Shown here one piece after another: positions 24,006 to 34,417 of a stretch of DNA of 44,280 nucleotides. Source of the stretch: Parashewanella curva (GTDB lineage Bacteria; Pseudomonadota; Gammaproteobacteria; Enterobacterales; Shewanellaceae); NCBI RefSeq assembly GCF_003675895.1, contig NZ_ML014787.1, positions 1 to 44,280 of the forward strand. Reading direction: 5' to 3'. The number at the start of each line of letters is the position of its first letter. The first letter of the stretch is position 1. The position numbers and the translations under genes are program-made. Under the pieces are notes generated by a model that ran no database searches, was not told where the DNA came from, and saw only the letters and a list, made by a program, of their open reading frames with translations.

Positions 24006-25742
24006 ATGGATGAGTTAAAACTGTATACCTACATCGCGGTATTTGGCTCATTCGCCCTATACTTTGCGATTGCTTGGTGGGCGAGAGCCGGATCGACCAG
24101 CGACTTTTATGTCGCAGGTGGCGGTGTTACCCCAATTCAAAACGGAATGGCGATTGGTGCCGATTGGATGAGTGCAGCGTCATTCATTTCGATGGCGGGT
24201 CTGATTGCATTTCTGGGCTATGGTGGCTCGGTATTCTTAATGGGCTGGACAGGCGGATACGTTCTGCTGGCAACCTTGCTTGCACCATACATGCGTAAGC
24301 ATGGCAAGTTCACCGTACCAGAGTTCATCAGTGATCGTTACTACTCGAAAACAGCTCGTATCGTGGCGGTTATCTGCTTAATCATAGCATCACTCACTTA
24401 CATCATAGGTCAAATGAAAGGTGTAGGCGTCGCCTTCTCACGCTTCCTTGAAGTGGATTATGGCTTAGGCTTAGGCATTGGCATGATGGTGGTTTGGGTT
24501 TATGCGGTATTAGGTGGCATGAAAGGCATTACCTACACCCAAATCGCGCAATACTGTGTACTGATTTTTGCTTACACTATCCCAGCGGTATTTATCTCAC
24601 TGCAACTGACAGGTAACCCAATTCCACAGCTTGGTTTGGGTAGTACTTTAGCCGACGGCAGTGGCGTGTACTTACTTGATAAGTTAGACAGTGTTGTCAC
24701 CGACTTAGGCTTTAAAGAATACACCACGGATAACCTTGGCGGTACTTTAAACATGTTTGCTTACACCATGTCATTGATGATAGGTACAGCAGGTCTGCCA
24801 CACGTTATTATGCGTTTCTTTACTGTGCCTTCAGTGAAAGCGGCACGCTCGTCTGCGGGTTATGCGTTAGTGTTTATTGCTCTGCTTTACACTGTTGCTC
24901 CGGCAGTTGGTGCGATGGCTCGATACAACCTGATCAACACCATTGAACCAACAGCGGGTCAGCACATGGATTACTCTGAGCGTCCGCAATGGTTTAAAGA
25001 TTGGGAAAAAACTGGACTGCTTCAGTTTGAAGATAAAAACAATGACGGCAAAGTACAATACAGCGCTGATCCTAAAACCAATGAAATGGTCAAAGTTGAC
25101 CGTGACATCATGGTACTGGCTAACCCTGCGATTGCAAACTTACCTAACTGGGTAATTGCACTGGTGGCAGCCGGTGGTCTAGCAGCAGCATTATCTACCG
25201 CAGCAGGTCTTCTTTTGGCGATATCCTCATCGGTCTCCCACGATCTGATGAAGGGGGTCTTAACCCCCGACATGTCTGAGAAAAACGAACTGCTTGCTGG
25301 GCGGATAGTGATGACACTCTCGATTCTAGTGGCTGGATACTTGGGACTGCATCCGCCCGGATTTGCGGCCGGGACAGTAGCACTCGCCTTTGGTCTTGCC
25401 GCGTCCAGTATCTTCCCAGCCTTAATGATGGGGATCTTCTCTAAGAAGATGAGTGGTAAAGCAGCTGTGGCGGGTATGTGTAGTGGTATTGGTATTACCA
25501 TGCTGTATGTATTCCAGCACAAAGGGATCATGTTTATTCCTGGCACTTCCTTCTTGGGTGACATGGGTGAAAACTGGTTCTTCGGGATCTCACCAAACGC
25601 CTTTGGTGCAGTGGGTGCGTTAGTGAACTTCGCGGTAGCCTTTATCGTGTGTAAACTGACTGGCGATGCACCTAAAGAGATCCAACAATTGGTTGAAAAC
25701 TTCCGTATTCCAAAAGGAGCGGGAGCGGCTCATAACCACTAA
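24006..25742 (+). CDS. Sodium:solute symporter, VC_2705 family (probable acetate/carboxylate uptake)
   Basis: A 578-residue inner-membrane SLC5-family transporter with about 13 membrane segments. Family landmarks include DFYVAGGGVTPIQNGMAIGADWMSAASF near the start and TAGLPHVIMRFFTVP in the middle. An extra hydrophilic loop at about 310-370 (EDKNNDGKVQYSADPKT) is typical of the VC_2705 subtype compared with ActP. Acetate is inferred as substrate from clustering with acs and crbS. It is cotranscribed with its DUF4212 small subunit and ends at a strong terminator. Confidence 0.92.
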   Translation: MDELKLYTYIAVFGSFALYFAIAWWARAGSTSDFYVAGGGVTPIQNGMAIGADWMSAASFISMAGLIAFLGYGGSVFLMGWTGGYVLLATLLAPYMRKHGKFTVPEFISDRYYSKTARIVAVICLIIASLTYIIGQMKGVGVAFSRFLEVDYGLGLGIGMMVVWVYAVLGGMKGITYTQIAQYCVLIFAYTIPAVFISLQLTGNPIPQLGLGSTLADGSGVYLLDKLDSVVTDLGFKEYTTDNLGGTLNMFAYTMSLMIGTAGLPHVIMRFFTVPSVKAARSSAGYALVFIALLYTVAPAVGAMARYNLINTIEPTAGQHMDYSERPQWFKDWEKTGLLQFEDKNNDGKVQYSADPKTNEMVKVDRDIMVLANPAIANLPNWVIALVAAGGLAAALSTAAGLLLAISSSVSHDLMKGVLTPDMSEKNELLAGRIVMTLSILVAGYLGLHPPGFAAGTVALAFGLAASSIFPALMMGIFSKKMSGKAAVAGMCSGIGITMLYVFQHKGIMFIPGTSFLGDMGENWFFGISPNAFGAVGALVNFAVAFIVCKLTGDAPKEIQQLVENFRIPKGAGAAHNH

Positions 25743-25756
25743 TAATGGTTAAATTG

Positions 25757-25789
25757 AAAAAGGCTCTAGTTTGTCGCTAGAGCCTTTTT
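25757..25789 (+). terminator. Strong terminator after the symporter operon
   Basis: AAAAAGGCTCTAG and CTAGAGCCTTTTT form a 13-bp perfect stem with a 7-base loop and a T tract. The A tract on the other side lets it also serve the convergent lipoprotein gene. Confidence 0.9.
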
Positions 25790-25799
25790 GTTTTCCCGT

Positions 25800-27812
25800 C
25801 TACTTTTTACTTTCAATAATTTGTTTAAGCTTGTCGTGATTGATTGACTCTAGAATTTCTAAATGGGTTTCAAAACCCACACCCAATTGCTTCTGTTCAA
25901 ACACTTGGCCTTTCTTCCTCTCTATCCCCATTCTCATTTTGCCTTGGTAGTAAAAAAAGCTCATATGACTAGAGATGTGAGAACTTAAGCGCTGAACAGA
26001 TTGAGGGATGGTAATGTCAACAAAATCGAGTCCAAAACGTGTTGAACGGCTCCATAAGCCAGAACCTAAATATTGAATTGGGTTGCCGTCTAATGAAGAG
26101 ATTTCGGTATCAATCCCATTTAGGTTATCAAAGACAAACGACAACTTGTCTTTGTCGACCCTAAAGTATCTCACTCGTTGAGCTGGCCTGTAGAACCATG
26201 GATGGAATAGCCATGCGATGATGTAGTGGTTCTCATCAGAGTACACAATGGGAGAAAAAGGAATATTAAACTGATAGTTCGCTATTATGGAATTTACGTT
26301 TTCAACTTCAGTTGCAAGAGAGTAGTTAAAGCTAGCCCCTCCAGGTTCACCCGCTGATGTATTAGGTGTGAGTACAGATGCGGTACCACAGTCCTCAATC
26401 GCCGTTTCCGTTGTCTGACATTGTAATTCAAAAAAGTCGAGAGCCACCGTCTTAGTAATCTCTAAAGCAGACATTGAGCTATTATCAGGAAGTGTTTCTA
26501 AACCTGAAGCATCGGTAATTTGAGGCCAAACTTGTAAGTCATGCTGCGTACTGAGTAAAGCTGAAATATTGGCTCCGCCAACATCATAACGTTTAGCATT
26601 GATAAAATAAGCATAGTCTGAAACATTTTTACTCTATACTAGAGCATCTAAGCCTTCTGTCGGAGATACCAAAAGATTTTTCCCAACCGCACTATGACCA
26701 TTTTCTGTAAATACTATTGCATTAGCTTCTTCATTTGCTATTTCAGTGAAACCTTGCTCCTGCCAGCGGCTCAGCTTGAACTCGATATTTCTTGCTGTAC
26801 TATTTTCAACGGAGTTTCTGCCATCAATATAATCAAGCTCTACACCATTTGAGAGTAGTTTGTCTTGATAAGTGATCATCCCTAACTTAGATGATGTTGA
26901 GTTTGCAAGTTGCTGATAGGCATCAATATTGACGGCCTGCTTTCTGAGTGCCAATATTTTCATTTCATCAGCAATCGTCACTTTGTTCGATGGAACAGTT
27001 CCTGCGCTCACCGCCAATGAAAATGACTTTTTCATGAGCTGAATGGTAAAACGTCCTAAGCCAGAACTTCCTTGGACTTCCTCATCTGAAACTTGCCCAG
27101 TTAAATCGGGATAATTGTTTTGGGTGATCTCCTCAGTTATGGCATTGATTGCTTTCATTTGATGAGCAACAACATATTCATGACGCTCAGAATATTGAGT
27201 TTCTTCCTCTAGAACATCATTAAGTTTACTCATATTCGAGACCATCAACTCATTAAACTTATTGGCAACTTGATGAAGGTGTTTGGCTTCTAATTTTTGT
27301 TGTTCTGAACTCGTGTCATCAAACCGCGCTCTAACGTAATTACCACATAAAGGTGCATCTGTTTGAAGCCTATGCTGTAAGAATTTTGTGGCCTCTTCCT
27401 TTGTATAGCCAAAACTCATTTCATGCTTGAGCATTGTGGTGATTGGCGTGATGTTATGGCAACCCGCAGGACTGGTTAACTTAAAGGGGTTTGCTATTGG
27501 CTGATTACTTAATACGTTAATAGAATCAGTCGTCACTTCAGCCAAAAGCGGGCAGCTGTTAGCTTCTGCAGAAAGATTATTGAGCTCAAAACGCCCTTGT
27601 TCATCGCTAAGCGTATGAATTTCATTGCTGTCACAAACCATATTATTATTACAGTCAGTACAGACTTTAGCGTTTCGTATGGGATCATCTAAGACGGTGC
27701 CAGAAATTGAATATGTTTTGGGAGGCTTGGTTACCGTTTGCTTATTACTATCGTTACATGCAACTAAGGTCAATAGCGACAAAAATGACATTAAAATCAA
27801 TGGATGCTTCAT
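25800..27812 (-). pseudogene. Lipoprotein gene interrupted by one in-frame TAG
   Basis: Two long reading frames lie in the same minus frame, separated by 53 sense codons and a single TAG at 26634-26636. Joined, they encode about 669 residues plus the interrupted one. The start at 27812 is chosen because AAAGGAG precedes it and the protein then begins with a lipoprotein signal (SLLTLVAC). The N-terminus has a Cys-rich segment (YSISGTVLDDPIRNAKVCTD and CNNNMVCDSNE), common in marine-bacterial surface lipoproteins. The C-terminal 224 residues, beginning MSALEITKT, have no good start site of their own. It may be a recent nonsense mutation, a sequencing error or stop readthrough. It separates the symporter from crbS. 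Confidence 0.8.
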
Positions 27813-28040
27813 TTGGTACTCCTTTACCACAAATCCATCTACAGCCATTAAAAAATAGGCTTTAGACCTTAATACTGCAACCCAGAGCATAATAAACTGT
27901 GTTTTAAATTCACGACTAAATTTGTACTTTTAAGACTAGACATTTGAGCTAAAACCGAATTTACTAGAACCACAACAAAAAAGAGCATTTTATTTACATT
28001 TAAGTAAAAAAATAAAAACAATAAAGTAAAAGGAAGTCAC

Positions 28041-28481
28041 TTGAATAAGCATACAAAACTGGCCATTGCTATTGCCCCTCTACTCGCTGTGGGCGGATAC
28101 ATACTGTCGGATATGTACATCGAAGACCAAGCGCAACAAGACCGTATTTTTACCTTAACCCCTGAGTCAAAGTGCGATGTCTTAGCCAAAGACTGTGTGT
28201 TGGTGTCAGGAGACTTAAAAATCAATGTCTATGATGAAAATGGTGTGACTTTTATAAACTCCACCTACCCCCTCGACCGAAGTACCTTATTTCTGGTAGA
28301 CGAAAACAACAATGCCACCAGCTATCCACTTTACATGAAAGATTCGCCCTATTATTGGAGTAGTAATACCCCTCTTAAAACACAAATTGATAAGGTTGGC
28401 TCTCGCAAAAAGCTGCGCTTGATTGCACAAATTAAAGGTGGGAAATACATCAGCGAGTTCTATACACAGACGGCCAAATAA
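28041..28481 (+). CDS. Small membrane-anchored protein of unknown function
   Basis: A 146-residue protein starting with TTG, supported by AAAGGAAG upstream. One N-terminal membrane anchor (LAIAIAPLLAVGGYILSDMY) is followed by an exported domain with two cysteines (KCDVLAKDCVLVSG). That domain has a regular strand pattern suggesting a small beta fold. I do not recognise the family. It ends 42 bp before crbS on the same strand and may be cotranscribed, so a role near the sensor is possible but unproven. Confidence 0.7.
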   Translation: MNKHTKLAIAIAPLLAVGGYILSDMYIEDQAQQDRIFTLTPESKCDVLAKDCVLVSGDLKINVYDENGVTFINSTYPLDRSTLFLVDENNNATSYPLYMKDSPYYWSSNTPLKTQIDKVGSRKKLRLIAQIKGGKYISEFYTQTAK

Positions 28482-28523
28482 ATTCGCTCACTGTTAAAAC
28501 AATAACCAATAAGTTGTATTGAT

Positions 28524-31500
28524 ATGTTTCATTCATGGCAACTGCTTAGCTTAAGCATTATCTATATTGCATTACTGTTTTGGGTTGCCTACTTGGGTGA
28601 CAAGTTTCGTCACAAGCTTTTTGGTGACAGAAAAGCCATTATTTATGCGCTAACCCTTGGGGTTTATTGCACCTCTTGGAGTTTTCTCGGTACAACCGCC
28701 CAAAGTGCCACCAATATTTTTTCTCACATTCCTATTTACCTTGGACCTGTCTTATTATTTGTCTTTGCGTGGCCATTCTTACTACGCATTATTCGAGTCA
28801 GTCTCCAACTCAATTTAACCTCTATCGCTGATTTACTGGCGGTTCGATTTGGTAAATCCCACAGCCTAGCTAAGCTGGTGACTTTGGTGGCACTGATTGG
28901 TACTTTGCCTTATCTGGTACTGCAAATAAAATCCATCGTTTATTCATTTGAGTTACTGCAAATAGAGTCAACGATGCCGCAATGGCAACTGGGCTTAATC
29001 GTATCCTTGATCATTGTCGCGTTCACCATTCTATTTGGTATTCGTCACATCCATGTTACCGAAAGCCACCCACAAATGATGTTAGCAATAGCGTTTGAAT
29101 CGGTGATCAAACTAACGGCCTTTGTGGTTCTGGCAGTATTTGTGTGCTTTTTTATATTTGATTCGCCAATTCAGCTGTGGCAAAAAGCGGACATTAACCT
29201 CAACGAGCAATTAAGCTTTCCTAACCTCACCAGCTTATTTGGCATGCTAGTGGTCGTAATGGCAGCATTTTTAGCCCTGCCACGCCAATTTCAAGTGATG
29301 GTGGTCGAAGCCAGTCATGTAAAAGACACCAAATACAGTCGCCCGATTTTTATCCTCTACCTCACTCTATTTGCCATAATGGCGATTCCACTTGGATTAG
29401 CAGGACTTATGCTATTTGGCGACCAAGTCGCTGCTGACTCTTATGTATTGAGGCTTTCCATTATGGAACAACCCGGCTGGATAAGTTTGCTGGTATTTTT
29501 AGGTGCCATTTCCGCTGCCAGTTCAATGATGATCATTTCTTCAATGGCATTGAGTACCATGCTCAGCAATGAGATTGTGTTCCCGATCTTATTTCAGTCA
29601 CAGCGCCAGCAAAGCAACTACCAATCATTTCAAGCCCGACTGCTCAACATTCGTAAGCTGCTGGTACTGTGCATTATTATGATGGGATACGCTGCTTTTT
29701 TGGTGATTGACCCAGATAGGCTCGCTTCTCTTGGAGAAATCGCGTTTGGCGCATTAGCTCAACTGACTCCAGCGTTAATTGCGGCTTTTTATTGGCGAAA
29801 TGCCAGTTTAACTGGTGTATTTACTGGGATTTCTGTCGGTTTTAGCTTATGGCTATTTTTGAACTTTTTACCAAACCTTGGCATTTATGATCTCAGCCTT
29901 GCCAATGAGTATTTATCCAGTAATACCGGCTTTACCTTATTCTCATTAGCCGCGAATACCCTAGCAATGATTGTCATCTCATTATTTAGCCGACAGAGTG
30001 TACATGAGCGCGTTCAGGCCACCTTTTTTTACAACAAAACCAGTGAACTGTCCGAACTAACCCCGAAGCGATTAGCCATTGATAGCTCTGAACTGAAACT
30101 GTTATTGGTTAAATTTTTAGGCACCGATACCGCTGAAGAATGTATGGCGAATTTTAAACGCCAAGTAGATAACAAACAGCTGCCCACCGAACAATACAAC
30201 CAAATTTTGATCCAACATGCCGAAAGTGCGCTTGCCACCATTATGGGCGCATCGTCGGCTCGAATGTTGATTCACTCGGTGTTACAAGGGCGCAATATCA
30301 ATTTAACTGAGCTGGCCTCATTAATTGAAGAAGCCTCGAATCAACAACAATTGAAAAATCTCAGTATCCTGCACAGTGCCATTGAACATGCCAGTGAAGG
30401 GATTTCAATTATTGATAAAGAGCTGAATCTGGTGGCTTGGAATCGAAAGTATCTCGATATTTTTAACTATCCCAAAGGGGTGGTCACCATTGGTGCGCCT
30501 ATTGAAGATCTCATTCGTTATAATCTGTCACAAATTTATCATGGCCAAATTAACCTTGAACAAGCGGTGCAAAAGCGCCTTGCCTATTTAAAACAAGGCA
30601 CCCCTCATGCGTCAGAGCGAACCATGAACTCAGGGCAAGTGATCACCATTGAGGGTAACCCTCTGCCCAATGGTGGTTTTGTGATGATGTTCAGAGACAT
30701 CACCACTTATCGACAAGCTGAAAAAGTGCTTAAAGAGCAGAACCTTGATTTAGAAACCGTCGTCCAGGCTCGAACTAAAGAATTAAAACTGGCCAATGAA
30801 CAATTAGCCATCTCTCATCAAAAAGCACGTCAAGCCAACCAAAAGAAAAGCCTGTATTTAAAAGCCTGTAGCCATGACTTAATGCAGCCCTTGGAAGCCG
30901 CTCGACTGTTTACTTCTGCGTTGTCCGCTCAAAATAAACTGTCCGACAGTCAGCGTCAGCAAGTTAGTAATATCGAACAATCCCTAAAAGTGGCTAATGA
31001 TATGTTATCCAGCTTAGGAGATATGGCACGCATTGAAGGCGGCAATATCAAAGTCAATGCTGAGGTATTTTCATTACTTGAGTTTCTCACCCAACTTGAA
31101 GATGAATTTACACCATTAGTTGAAGAAAAGCAGTTGGATTTTCATGTCGATAAAGTTGAAGGCTGGCTTAATACCGACCGCCATTTATTACGCCGTATTC
31201 TGCAAAACCTACTGACCAATGCTTTTCGTTATGCCTGTGACGGAAAAATTGCGGTTATCGTCAACAACAAAGACAATCACGTCGATATCGCTGTAGTTGA
31301 CCACGGGCCGGGAATTTCACCTGAAAATCAAGCGCTAATTTTTGAGCCTTTTACTCAGCTCGAAAACAGCGACAGCAAAGGCTTAGGTTTGGGGCTTAAT
31401 ATTACTCGTGCATTTGCACAACGATTAAATGTACCTATCAAACTGACTTCAACCACAGGCCAAGGCTGTCGCTTCACTCTATCTCTGCCAACCGTATCAA

Positions 31501-31952
31501 GCCCTAACTTATCTCAGCCACAGCAAAAACCACAATCCGGCCTACAGGGTGTGTCTGTACTATGCATTGATAACGACCCTGAAGTCTTAGCTGGAATGGT
31601 GGAGTTACTGTCGGCATGGAAATGCGACGTCGTCGGCGTAGCCAGCAGAAGCGAAGCTCTGGCGGCTTGTAACCGTCATGGTAATCGCTATGAAATCATC
31701 CTCGCGGATTATCAGCTGGATGATAATGACAACGGCCTAGAGGTCATTGCAGCTCTTCGTGAACACTGTCAAAGAATGATACCGGCTATTTTGATCACCG
31801 CCACAACCGAAGCCGATATAGAACAAAAAGCTAAAAGAGCCAAAGCCGGTTACATGAGAAAAATGGTCAGGCCTGCTGTACTTAGAGCCATGATGAGCGC
31901 CATGCTTACTCAAACTATGCAAGATAAGTATGGCAACATCCATAACCAGTAA
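28524..31952 (+). CDS. crbS: CrbS-type hybrid sensor histidine kinase with symporter-like domain
   Basis: A 1142-residue protein. Residues about 1-490 form an SLC5/sodium-symporter-like membrane domain of about 13 segments. A PAS domain follows (about 615-730: SAIEHASEGISIIDKELNLV), then a coiled linker and a HisKA box with H784 (KACSHDLMQPLEAARLF). The HATPase has N and G boxes (LLTNAFRYA, DHGPGIS, GLGLGLNI). A C-terminal receiver carries the likely phosphoacceptor D1062 (ILADYQLDD). This layout is that of CrbS/MxtR, which with CrbR switches cells to acetate use by inducing acs. The stop lies 1 bp from that of convergent crbR. Confidence 0.92.
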   Translation: MFHSWQLLSLSIIYIALLFWVAYLGDKFRHKLFGDRKAIIYALTLGVYCTSWSFLGTTAQSATNIFSHIPIYLGPVLLFVFAWPFLLRIIRVSLQLNLTSIADLLAVRFGKSHSLAKLVTLVALIGTLPYLVLQIKSIVYSFELLQIESTMPQWQLGLIVSLIIVAFTILFGIRHIHVTESHPQMMLAIAFESVIKLTAFVVLAVFVCFFIFDSPIQLWQKADINLNEQLSFPNLTSLFGMLVVVMAAFLALPRQFQVMVVEASHVKDTKYSRPIFILYLTLFAIMAIPLGLAGLMLFGDQVAADSYVLRLSIMEQPGWISLLVFLGAISAASSMMIISSMALSTMLSNEIVFPILFQSQRQQSNYQSFQARLLNIRKLLVLCIIMMGYAAFLVIDPDRLASLGEIAFGALAQLTPALIAAFYWRNASLTGVFTGISVGFSLWLFLNFLPNLGIYDLSLANEYLSSNTGFTLFSLAANTLAMIVISLFSRQSVHERVQATFFYNKTSELSELTPKRLAIDSSELKLLLVKFLGTDTAEECMANFKRQVDNKQLPTEQYNQILIQHAESALATIMGASSARMLIHSVLQGRNINLTELASLIEEASNQQQLKNLSILHSAIEHASEGISIIDKELNLVAWNRKYLDIFNYPKGVVTIGAPIEDLIRYNLSQIYHGQINLEQAVQKRLAYLKQGTPHASERTMNSGQVITIEGNPLPNGGFVMMFRDITTYRQAEKVLKEQNLDLETVVQARTKELKLANEQLAISHQKARQANQKKSLYLKACSHDLMQPLEAARLFTSALSAQNKLSDSQRQQVSNIEQSLKVANDMLSSLGDMARIEGGNIKVNAEVFSLLEFLTQLEDEFTPLVEEKQLDFHVDKVEGWLNTDRHLLRRILQNLLTNAFRYACDGKIAVIVNNKDNHVDIAVVDHGPGISPENQALIFEPFTQLENSDSKGLGLGLNITRAFAQRLNVPIKLTSTTGQGCRFTLSLPTVSSPNLSQPQQKPQSGLQGVSVLCIDNDPEVLAGMVELLSAWKCDVVGVASRSEALAACNRHGNRYEIILADYQLDDNDNGLEVIAALREHCQRMIPAILITATTEADIEQKAKRAKAGYMRKMVRPAVLRAMMSAMLTQTMQDKYGNIHNQ

Positions 31953-31953
31953 A

Positions 31954-32619
31954 TTAACCATTTAATTGGTGACTAAAATCCTCGGTGATCTCTAATTGGT
32001 TTAACACCAACACCGCTTGAGTGCGGTTTTGCACGTGCAGCTTACGAAAGATAGCTGTTGCATGTGCCTTAACCGTCGCTTCAGACACATTAAGCTGATA
32101 GGCGATTTGTTTATTCAATAAGCCTTCGGCAAACATGGTTAAGATTTTAAATTGCTGTTGAGTCAGGCTGGCAATTTGCTCAGCCACTTGTGATTTACTT
32201 GGCGAACTTTCTTTACCATCAAAACCTGAGGGCAACCACACTTCCCCCATTAACACTCGGCTTATCCCATTAAAAATACTATCAATGTCTGTCGATTTAG
32301 GGATAAAACCAGATGCACCGTATTCAATGGCTTGGCTTATGGTGTCTCTATCTTCATAGGCTGACACGACGATGACGGGAATATGAGGATAGTGCTGACG
32401 GACATGAATCAAGGTATTGAATCCATGTGCACCGGGAATATTGAGATCAAGCAGTAATAAGTCAGCTTGAGAGTGTTCAACCAATACCTCTTCTAGCTGC
32501 TTAACCGTTTCCGCTTCAATAAACTGGGTTTGTGGCATCCTGCTTTTAAGCGTTTCTAGCAAAGCCTGACGAAACAAGGGATGATCATCAGCAATGATCA
32601 CGTTCTCTGGCAAAAACAT
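31954..32619 (-). CDS. crbR: CrbR-type NarL/LuxR-family response regulator
   Basis: A 221-residue regulator with an N-terminal receiver, acidic pair D11/D12 and phosphoacceptor D58 in LLLLDLNIPGAHGF. A C-terminal LuxR helix-turn-helix follows (AEGLLNKQIAYQLNVSEATVKAHATAIFRKL). It lies tail to tail with crbS, with 1 bp between the stop codons, so transcription collision or antisense overlap is likely. By analogy with CrbR/ErdR it should activate acs. The palindromes near 18249 and 23618 are candidate binding sites. Confidence 0.9.
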   Translation of the reverse strand: MFLPENVIIADDHPLFRQALLETLKSRMPQTQFIEAETVKQLEEVLVEHSQADLLLLDLNIPGAHGFNTLIHVRQHYPHIPVIVVSAYEDRDTISQAIEYGASGFIPKSTDIDSIFNGISRVLMGEVWLPSGFDGKESSPSKSQVAEQIASLTQQQFKILTMFAEGLLNKQIAYQLNVSEATVKAHATAIFRKLHVQNRTQAVLVLNQLEITEDFSHQLNG

Positions 32620-32858
32620 TATTGTTATTCTCTTTTGTTTATTTGCTTATGAGCACCTTGTGTTATCCATAACAAAACGATATTGGCAAGGTACTAACCA
32701 ATTCAATTTATAGTATTTTATTCATAATATACCTGTGGTACTTCACGGTGCAACACTTCATATGATTGTTCTCGATAAGTTATGCTTTTTATCTCCTAAC
32801 CTAGTCCCCTCAAGAAGGTACAATCAGGCATTATCTTCGAGTTGAAATTGGAAAGATT

Positions 32859-34328
32859 ATGCGTGCTGCCATCATTGCGTTATCCGCTATGCTCTCGGTG
32901 CTTTACCCAGCTCACTCTTTCGCACAAATGAAAAAAATAAATGTGCCTGAAAAAAATGTGGGCAATAAACAATGTACCTTTGCTGTCGAACACACAGGAC
33001 CAGGCTCAGGCCGCTTTATCGAACGAATATACAATCAACAAGACGTTGATAACTTTCATGCAAAGTATGGTGATTGCACAGACTTTATTGGTGTTTTGCT
33101 CATAACGGATAAAAGCAATAACTTTTCTACAGCCACGGCAAACTCAAGCGCCATAAACAGCCTTCAAGGATTAGCTCAAATTCACAGTGCCACTTATATC
33201 TATATCGAAAACACTCAATTAACAAACCTCAAAGGGTTTAACAACTTACAAAACGTCAGTAACTTTACCATCAGCTCTAACCCTAACCTGCCCTCACTTG
33301 ATGGCCTGCAAAGCCTAAATACGGTGTCCTCCTTCACCCTGCAATCTAACCCTTCACTCACTTCACTATCTGGGCTAAACAGCCTAACTTCAGCCTCGCT
33401 CACCATAAAAGATAATAATAAACTGACCTCGTTAACGGGGCTGGACTCATTGGCATCGGTTTACGATATGGATATTGAAGACAATCAAGCCCTTATCAAC
33501 TTTGAAGGTCTGACAAAACTCACTAAAATTAACAGTCTCACTCTTAGAAACAATGCGGTATTTGCTAATTTTAAAGGCGCAGCTCAGCTGCAACACATCA
33601 GTACCTTATCCTTGTACGTCAACCCAGTGTTTGAGGGGTTTACAGGGCTAGATAATCTCACAGATATAGGCACTCTTACCGCAGAATACAACCCTAAATG
33701 GGGCGACTTTGAAGGGCTATCAAAAGTGAACAGCATTGAACATATTGTCCTAAACAATAATCAACAATTAACCTCCTTTTCTGGCTTAGATCAACTGCAA
33801 GATGTGAATACGCTGGAGTTAACCAATAACCCTTCCATTGAGAATATTGATGCGTTAAGTCAAACCCTTGGCGCTTATAATCAAATCGACATTGAAAATA
33901 ACCCTAAGCTGTCTTCTATTAAAGGGTTAAAAGGGAATTTAGGTATTCAAGCGGCTGACGGCTATAACGGTGATCTGACCGTCGTAAACAATCCATCATT
34001 AACGTCACTTGATGGTTTGGATAGTATGGTAAAAGTAGAGGGCAGTATTTTACTTAAAAACAATGCCGCCTTAACCTCAATCAAAGCTCTGTCGCATTTA
34101 CAGCGGATCGGCAAAGACATCCAAATAACTGACACCGCTCTAACTTCCTTAGATGGATTAGAACATCTTGAGCTGCCCTCAAGTTCAGCTGATCATCACC
34201 TGATTTTACAAGACAATTCTGGATTATCAGATTGCAGTGCCGTCTGCCACTTATCCGCAACCGATGGCTATGTGCAGTTAATTGGGGAAAATGGAACTTG
34301 CCAACAAAGCCTCGATGCCTGTCATTAA
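32859..34328 (+). CDS. Secreted leucine-rich-repeat (receptor-L-like) protein
   Basis: A 489-residue protein with a signal peptide (AIIALSAMLSVLYPAHSFA). A disulfide-type cap region (Cys in KQCTF and GDCTDFIG) is followed by about 12-14 repeats of about 21-24 residues. Examples are LTSLSGLNSLTSASLTIKDN and LTSLTGLDSLASVYDMDIED. The pattern is that of receptor-L/LRR solenoids. It ends with a second Cys cap (LSDCSAVCHLS, CQQSLDACH). It probably acts outside the cell or on the surface in binding; the ligand is unknown. Unlike the genes that follow, it uses general secretion. Confidence 0.85.
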   Translation: MRAAIIALSAMLSVLYPAHSFAQMKKINVPEKNVGNKQCTFAVEHTGPGSGRFIERIYNQQDVDNFHAKYGDCTDFIGVLLITDKSNNFSTATANSSAINSLQGLAQIHSATYIYIENTQLTNLKGFNNLQNVSNFTISSNPNLPSLDGLQSLNTVSSFTLQSNPSLTSLSGLNSLTSASLTIKDNNKLTSLTGLDSLASVYDMDIEDNQALINFEGLTKLTKINSLTLRNNAVFANFKGAAQLQHISTLSLYVNPVFEGFTGLDNLTDIGTLTAEYNPKWGDFEGLSKVNSIEHIVLNNNQQLTSFSGLDQLQDVNTLELTNNPSIENIDALSQTLGAYNQIDIENNPKLSSIKGLKGNLGIQAADGYNGDLTVVNNPSLTSLDGLDSMVKVEGSILLKNNAALTSIKALSHLQRIGKDIQITDTALTSLDGLEHLELPSSSADHHLILQDNSGLSDCSAVCHLSATDGYVQLIGENGTCQQSLDACH

Positions 34329-34417
34329 TTCAAAAGAATCGTTCGTATGGCGTTTAGTGCAGCCATACTGACTGCTCAAGCTTACAAGTGATAGTTTTCT
34401 GACATTGAGGTGAAATT

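Noticed and set aside
25022-25564. 180-codon antisense ORF within the symporter gene
   Set aside because: It is a shadow of a well-supported membrane protein gene; the product is Pro/Ala/Ser-rich with no family features.
34345-34368. GTATGGC...GCCATAC hairpin between the LRR and ankyrin genes
   Set aside because: Short stem, 10-base loop and no T tract, so it was not called as a terminator.
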